In this document: positions 6,690-10,256 of the stretch, one piece after another | How the letters are laid out: each line of letters begins with the position of its first letter | Numbering within the stretch: position 1 is the stretch's first letter | DNA from: an uncultured beta proteobacterium | GTDB taxonomy: Bacteria; Pseudomonadota; Gammaproteobacteria; Burkholderiales; Burkholderiaceae | Assembly: GCA_903827075.1 (NCBI GenBank) | Contig: CAIKGX010000081.1 | Coordinates: 1-10,256, forward strand | Reading direction: 5' to 3' | Length of the DNA stretch: 10,256 nucleotides | Made by a program: the position numbers and the translations under genes | The notes under the pieces: generated by a model | Database searches by the model: none | What the model was told of the DNA's origin: nothing | The model's input: only the letters and a program-made list of their open reading frames with translations

Positions 6690-7805
6690 TTACGCAGCGA
6701 GGAGCTCTTCGGCTGATACGAAATCCAGTCGTTGTGCTTGTGCTACCGGCGCTGAAGTCAGTAACCCACGATGCACGCTTAAACCATTGCGTAAATGATG
6801 ATCGCCAACCATAGCCATCAACCCTCGATTAGCCAATGCTTCTACAAAAGGATAAGTCGCATTCGTTAAAGCAAAGGTTGATGTGCGTGCAACGGCGCCT
6901 GGCATATTAGCAACGCAATAGTGAAGAACTCCATCGACCAAATAGGTGGGATCAGCATGTGTAGTAGGTTTTGATGTCTCAAAACAACCGCCTTGATCAA
7001 TTGCCACATCCACTACTACCGCACCGGATTTCATCTTACGAACCATCTCGCGGGATACTAGCTTTGGTGCTGCAGCCCCTGGCAACAAGACAGCGCCAAT
7101 CACGACATCCGCTTCGCAGACCTCTAACTCCACCAATAGCGGATCAGCATAAAAGGTTCTGACGCGATTACCGTAAAGCATATCAATCTGTCTTAAGCGG
7201 TCAATATCTCGATCGAAGATACACACATCTGCGCCCATGCCTACTGCCATTTGCAAGGCATTACGACCCACTACGCCAGCGCCAAGAATCACCACCTTAG
7301 CAGGTGATACACCTGGTACGCCCGCCATCAAGATGCCCAAACCACCATGCGTCTTTTCCAAATGAGTGGCTGCTGCCTGAATCGCCATCCTACCTGCAAC
7401 CTCACTCATGGGCGCTAAGAGCGGTAAAGCCCCATTAAATGCAGTGACTGTTTCGTATGCGATGCAAGTAGCGCCTGAGCCTATTAAGGCTTGAGTTTGT
7501 TTTGGATCGGGTGCCAGATGCAAATAGGTAAACAGAATTTGATCTTCACGCAACATAGCGCATTCCTGTGGCTGAGGCTCTTTGACCTTTACCACCATTT
7601 CTGCTTTAGCAAATACTTCGGCGGCACTATTAATTAAATTAGCACCTGCTAAGCGATAGGATTCATCGCTTAGGCCAATTTGCTCACCCGCCCCGCGCTG
7701 TACTAAGACAGAATGGCCTTGCTTACATAAACCCCTGACATTGCCTGGAGTTAAGCCAACACGAAATTCATTATTTTTTACTTCTTGAGGTAAGCCAATA
7801 ATCAT
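6690..7805 (-). CDS. ald: Alanine dehydrogenase (NAD+)
   Basis: This cytoplasmic enzyme converts L-alanine, NAD+ and water to pyruvate, ammonium and NADH. It usually serves alanine catabolism. I place the start at ATG 7805 and not at 7829: AAGGAGA (7811-7817 region, minus strand) lies 5 nt before it, the protein then starts MIIGLPQEVKNNEFRVGLTP as in the family, and its 371 residues equal the usual length. Known catalytic and substrate positions all match: R15, K75, H96 and D270. The Rossmann fold carries GAGVVG (175-180) with D198 ending the second strand, which suits NAD+ over NADP+. It starts 10 nt after the permease stop, so the two are probably translationally coupled. No divergent Lrp/AldR-type regulator is present here, unlike many ald loci. 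Confidence 0.96.
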   Translation of the reverse strand: MIIGLPQEVKNNEFRVGLTPGNVRGLCKQGHSVLVQRGAGEQIGLSDESYRLAGANLINSAAEVFAKAEMVVKVKEPQPQECAMLREDQILFTYLHLAPDPKQTQALIGSGATCIAYETVTAFNGALPLLAPMSEVAGRMAIQAAATHLEKTHGGLGILMAGVPGVSPAKVVILGAGVVGRNALQMAVGMGADVCIFDRDIDRLRQIDMLYGNRVRTFYADPLLVELEVCEADVVIGAVLLPGAAAPKLVSREMVRKMKSGAVVVDVAIDQGGCFETSKPTTHADPTYLVDGVLHYCVANMPGAVARTSTFALTNATYPFVEALANRGLMAMVGDHHLRNGLSVHRGLLTSAPVAQAQRLDFVSAEELLAA

Positions 7806-7810
7806 TGATG

Positions 7811-7817
7811 TCTCCTT
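7811..7817 (-). promoter_or_regulatory. Ribosome binding site fixing the ald start
   Basis: Minus-strand AAGGAGA ends 5 nt before ATG 7805 and overlaps the permease stop codon (7816-7818). It supports the 371-residue Ald over the 8-residue longer reading frame, and it implies that ribosomes finishing the permease can re-initiate on ald. Confidence 0.85.
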
Positions 7818-9198
7818 ATTTAAATTCACGAATCAGTTTTGTTTTGCGATGCAATCCCACGAGATAGAACATGACTAGATACACGCCCAAGAGACATGGA
7901 CCTAAGACCAGCGCAATCCGCGCATCCTCATGAAAGCCCATTAAAACGACGACCAAAGCAATAAAAGCCAAGGCAAACCACGAGGAATACGGCCACCATG
8001 GAGTTCGATAAGCAAGCTCAGCAACCTGGGCTTTCGTTAAGGAACGGCGGAATTGAAGTTGTGTAATGAGAATGGCAATCCATACCATTAGGCCCACAAA
8101 GGTCACTGCGGCCATGATGTACTGAAAGGCTTTATCTGGCACAAAATAATTGAGCACGACACCAGTCATACATACGGCAACAGTGGCCATTACTGCGCGA
8201 TGGGGCACTCCATACTTTGATAACTTGGCAAAGGGAGATGGCGCATAACCATTGACTGATAAGGCATACAAGAGTCGTCCTCCGCTAAAGATGCCCGCAT
8301 TGCATGATGACAAGGCTGCCGTAATGACCACGAAATTAATTAGGCCAGCCGCTTCGCGCAAACCAATACGTTCAAACATCACGACAAAAGGACTGCCCTG
8401 CTGTCCTACTTCATTCCAAGGGAAGATAGCAAGAATGACCAAGATGGCACCCATATAAAAAATGAGGATGCGCCAAGCCAGTGAATCAATTGCCATGGGA
8501 ATGGTTTTACGTGGGTTCTCAGCCTCGCCAGCTGATAAGCCAATCATCTCAATGCCAACATAAGCAAAGAGGACCATCTGCAAAGAAAGTAGCATGCCAC
8601 TAATGCCATTCGGAAAGAAGCCACCATGCATCCACAGATTACTCAAACCAATGGGATTCCAGTCATTCGTAAAACCAAAGAAGATGACCGATCCACCCAA
8701 GGCAATCATGGCAACAATTGCTACCACCTTAATTAAGGCAAACCAGAATTCGAATTCACCAAAGACTTTAACGGCAATCAGATTGATTAAACCCATCATC
8801 ACAATAGATGAAAGTGCCCAGATCCACTGAGGCGTTTCTGGAAACCAAATGCCCATATAAATACCGACAGCTGTCACCTCGGCAATACCAACGACGATCC
8901 AGTAAGTCCAATACCCCCAGCCCACCATATAGCCTGCTAGCGGTCCAACATAGGTATTGGCATAAGCGGCAAAAGACCCTGCAACTGGCTCATGCACTGC
9001 CATTTCACCTAAGGTTCGCAGAACAATGAAGGCCACAATGCCAGCCAGAAAATATCCCAGGAGAATGGAAGGGCCAGCAATTTGAATTGCGCTTGCTGAG
9101 CCAAGAAATAATCCAACGCCAATCGTTGACCCTAAAGCCATCAAACGAATGTGTCGTACTTTAAGGTGGCGTTTTAAGCCAGTGTGTTCAGTCTGCAA
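7816..9198 (-). CDS. Amino acid permease, AAT (APC superfamily) type, ProY/CycA-like
   Basis: This inner-membrane proton-coupled amino-acid importer has about 12 helices. I place the start at TTG 9198 (460 residues) because a near-perfect AAAGGAGG (9205-9212) lies 6 nt upstream. The longest frame would start at TTG 9237 and would place that site inside the coding sequence. The N-terminus reads LKRHLKVRHIRLMALGS (from residue 8), then the substrate-binding GSTIGVGLF (23-31) of helix 1, AGP (41-43), LGEMAVHEP (63-71), and helix-6 GIEMIGLSAGEAENP (about 215-229), all classic AAT-family motifs. The overall sequence most resembles E. coli ProY, for which proline transport is only suggested. The downstream ald points to alanine (L- or D-), glycine or serine as substrate. 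That is context inference, so no symbol is given. Confidence 0.92.
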   Translation of the reverse strand: MQTEHTGLKRHLKVRHIRLMALGSTIGVGLFLGSASAIQIAGPSILLGYFLAGIVAFIVLRTLGEMAVHEPVAGSFAAYANTYVGPLAGYMVGWGYWTYWIVVGIAEVTAVGIYMGIWFPETPQWIWALSSIVMMGLINLIAVKVFGEFEFWFALIKVVAIVAMIALGGSVIFFGFTNDWNPIGLSNLWMHGGFFPNGISGMLLSLQMVLFAYVGIEMIGLSAGEAENPRKTIPMAIDSLAWRILIFYMGAILVILAIFPWNEVGQQGSPFVVMFERIGLREAAGLINFVVITAALSSCNAGIFSGGRLLYALSVNGYAPSPFAKLSKYGVPHRAVMATVAVCMTGVVLNYFVPDKAFQYIMAAVTFVGLMVWIAILITQLQFRRSLTKAQVAELAYRTPWWPYSSWFALAFIALVVVLMGFHEDARIALVLGPCLLGVYLVMFYLVGLHRKTKLIREFK

Positions 9199-9204
9199 AA
9201 GAGA

Positions 9205-9212
9205 CCTCCTTT
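9205..9212 (-). promoter_or_regulatory. Strong ribosome binding site deciding the permease TTG start
   Basis: Minus-strand AAAGGAGG, almost the full anti-16S complement, lies 6 nt before TTG 9198. A strong site combined with a weak TTG codon and an upstream pyrimidine-rich CTCCTCCC segment (9252-9259 on the plus strand reads GGGAGGAG) suggests controlled initiation. Confidence 0.85.
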
Positions 9213-9259
9213 CGATTTGTCGTTGGCAACTTACCAACGGAGCAAAGTCTAGGGAGGAG
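9205..9259 (-). promoter_or_regulatory. Structured 5' leader of the permease-ald operon
   Basis: The RNA read from the minus strand can form nested helices. The inner stem is CGTTGG with CCAACG (9221-9226 and 9234-9239, 7-nt loop). Around it, UUUG pairs with CAAA (9243-9246 with 9216-9219). Outermost, CCUCC (9253-9257) pairs with the GGAGG of the ribosome site (9205-9209). An alternative pairs AGAC (9247-9250) with GUCU (9202-9205). The outer helix would hide the ribosome site. The TTTGCAAA palindrome (9260-9267) and a repeated CTAGGG (9249-9254, 9272-9277) lie just upstream. I recognise no known riboswitch class. Confidence 0.4.
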
Positions 9260-9395
9260 TTTGCAAATGCACTAGGGGATAAAAATACTCAAAATGATTA
9301 AGCGAACAAATATGCGCGCTTAGAAAAATATGTTTGTGGCCAATAGAGGCTTGGAGGGATTTAAATAAATTAGGGCCGACAAAATAATCCGTAAT

Positions 9396-9421
9396 TTCCT
9401 ACAGGGAATCCCCTTAAGGAA
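9396..9421. repeat. 26-bp dyad between tcdA and the permease
   Basis: TTCCT (9396-9400) pairs with AGGAA (9417-9421) and AGGG (9403-9406) with CCCT (9411-9414), separated by symmetric 2-nt mismatches and an AATC loop. It lies 42 bp after the tcdA stop. There is no following T-run on the minus strand, so it is either a poor terminator for tcdA or an operator for the permease promoter. The rest of 9240-9463 is AT-rich with no ORF. No promoter is convincing, although TTGTTC/TATTTT-like boxes on the minus strand near 9284-9311 are possible. Confidence 0.4.
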
Positions 9422-9463
9422 TTCACTGCAATTTGCTTAATTTTGGAAAGACTGCTTTTTCTT

Positions 9464-10228
9464 TTACTTTTGGACTGCAATCAGATTCAAAATCTCTGCA
9501 GCAGCAGCCAATCCGCAAGCCGCTGTCACCATGATGGTTGAGCCATAGCCTGAGCAGGCAAGGCCGCCACTAGATGCGCCCGCACGGGGCTCATGAGAGT
9601 AGATCGCACGAACACCCATTTTCTTCTTTAGATTTCTGGAGAAACCATGGTCTTGCCTTAACCCTTGACGCACCTTTGCCAACAAGGCATCTTGCTCAGT
9701 TCGAGAAAGATCATCGCAACGCACTGAAGTAGGATCCGTTTTGCCACCAGCCGCGCCGCACATCACTAACGAACGATTGGTTGTGGTTGCCCAAATAACT
9801 AATGCAATCTTGGTTTGCACTGAATCGGTTGCATCCAACACCAAAGCATCCGCTGGAATAATCTGATCGAGATTGGCGGGCTCCAGAAATTCATCGCAAG
9901 AAGTGAGATGAATTTCTGGATTAATGAGGCGAATGCGTTCGCTCATCGCCTGTACTTTGGCCTTGCCATACTCACCTTCGAGTGCGTGCAATTGGCGATT
10001 GGTGTTACTTTCAGAAATATGATCAAAGTCCACCAAGACGAGATGACCGATGCCAGTTCGTGCGAGCGCCTCGGCTGCCCATGAACCAACGCCACCCAAA
10101 CCAGCTACCACCACAGTCGCATTTTGAAAACGCTCGTGCAACTCCGGTCCATATAGCCGTGCTACACCACCAAAACGACGATCTTGGGAGCTACCTACAG
10201 ATCCATCTTCTATCTTGTATTCTGCCAT
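9464..10228 (-). CDS. tcdA: tRNA threonylcarbamoyladenosine dehydratase (E1/ThiF-like)
   Basis: This enzyme uses ATP to cyclise t6A at position 37 of ANN-decoding tRNAs to ct6A. It is also known as CsdL/YgdL, partner of the CsdA-CsdE sulfur-relay proteins. The 254 residues follow the family order: RFGGVARLYG (18-27), the nucleotide-binding GLGGVG (43-48) within GSWAAEALARTGIG, D67-F-D69 ending the next strand, NTNRQLHAL (75-83), then DATDSVQTK and GGKTDPTSV. The C-terminal part has CSGYGSTIMVTAACG, matching the end of the E. coli protein, but the segment before it is shorter, giving 254 rather than about 268 residues. The start ATG 10228 has a weak GAGAAG site. A TATAAA-like box (10237-10242, minus strand) is close upstream, but its -35 would lie outside the window. 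The family call is firm. Confidence 0.94.
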   Translation of the reverse strand: MAEYKIEDGSVGSSQDRRFGGVARLYGPELHERFQNATVVVAGLGGVGSWAAEALARTGIGHLVLVDFDHISESNTNRQLHALEGEYGKAKVQAMSERIRLINPEIHLTSCDEFLEPANLDQIIPADALVLDATDSVQTKIALVIWATTTNRSLVMCGAAGGKTDPTSVRCDDLSRTEQDALLAKVRQGLRQDHGFSRNLKKKMGVRAIYSHEPRAGASSGGLACSGYGSTIMVTAACGLAAAAEILNLIAVQK

Positions 10229-10256
10229 AGCTTCTCTTTATACTGATCTAATGGAC

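Noticed and set aside
7806..7829. Eight-residue longer Ald starting at 7829
   Set aside because: It would overlap the permease and precede the strong ribosome site; the ATG at 7805 gives the usual 371-residue protein.
9199..9237. Thirteen-residue longer permease starting at TTG 9237
   Set aside because: This segment contains the AAAGGAGG ribosome site and half of a leader hairpin, and the extra residues do not resemble AAT permease N-termini.
9205..9463. A glycine or other known amino-acid riboswitch upstream of the permease
   Set aside because: The helices seen are short and I could not find the conserved core sequences of any known class; kept only as an unclassified leader.
9982..10230. 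Plus-strand frame antisense to tcdA
   Set aside because: Overlaps the conserved nucleotide-binding part of TcdA; no recognisable product.
1..10256. tRNA or rRNA genes, CRISPR arrays, insertion sequences
   Set aside because: No cloverleaf-like segment, spaced repeat array or transposase-like reading frame was seen on either strand by eye.

Overview
The window looks like chromosomal DNA from a low-GC betaproteobacterium of the Burkholderiales. A Polynucleobacter-like freshwater bacterium is my best guess. The reasons are the strong family match of the FBPase, PepN, Ald and TcdA proteins to proteobacterial types, AT-leaning codon use, short intergenic gaps, and a pepN/fbp neighbourhood that I recall as common in Burkholderiales. 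The species assignment is inference. Most of the content is housekeeping metabolism.

Left part (1-3926): the 5' part of fbp (FBPase class I, minus strand, cut by the window edge) and a full pepN (M1 aminopeptidase N, minus strand). They are separated by a vapBC type II toxin-antitoxin module on the plus strand. The module has its own AT-rich promoter with nested inverted repeats and ends in a short, probably bidirectional, terminator facing pepN. It looks like an accessory insertion between two genes that would otherwise be co-directional neighbours.

Middle (3984-6682): a six-helix TMEM165/GDT1-family (UPF0016) cation exporter lies just upstream of pepN on the minus strand. It diverges, over a 127-bp region with overlapping promoter candidates, from a two-gene plus-strand operon. 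That operon encodes a GlpC/HdrD-like iron-sulfur protein with two cubane cluster motifs and two CCG-type domains, followed by a DUF3501 protein, and it ends in a clear intrinsic terminator. In many genomes these two genes sit beside rubrerythrin, but none is visible here. This pair is the least understood part of the window.

Right part (6690-10228): three minus-strand genes, transcribed in the order tcdA (tRNA t6A dehydratase), amino-acid permease, ald (alanine dehydrogenase). The permease and ald are 10 nt apart and probably form an alanine or related amino-acid uptake and deamination operon feeding pyruvate and ammonium into metabolism. Two starts are revised from the longest ORF because of strong Shine-Dalgarno sequences: permease TTG at 9198 and ald ATG at 7805. 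The permease leader can fold to mask its own ribosome binding site, which makes it a candidate cis-regulatory element.

No tRNA or rRNA genes, insertion sequences or CRISPR arrays are seen. No gene-free stretch exceeds 300 bases; the longest is 9199-9463 (265 bases).
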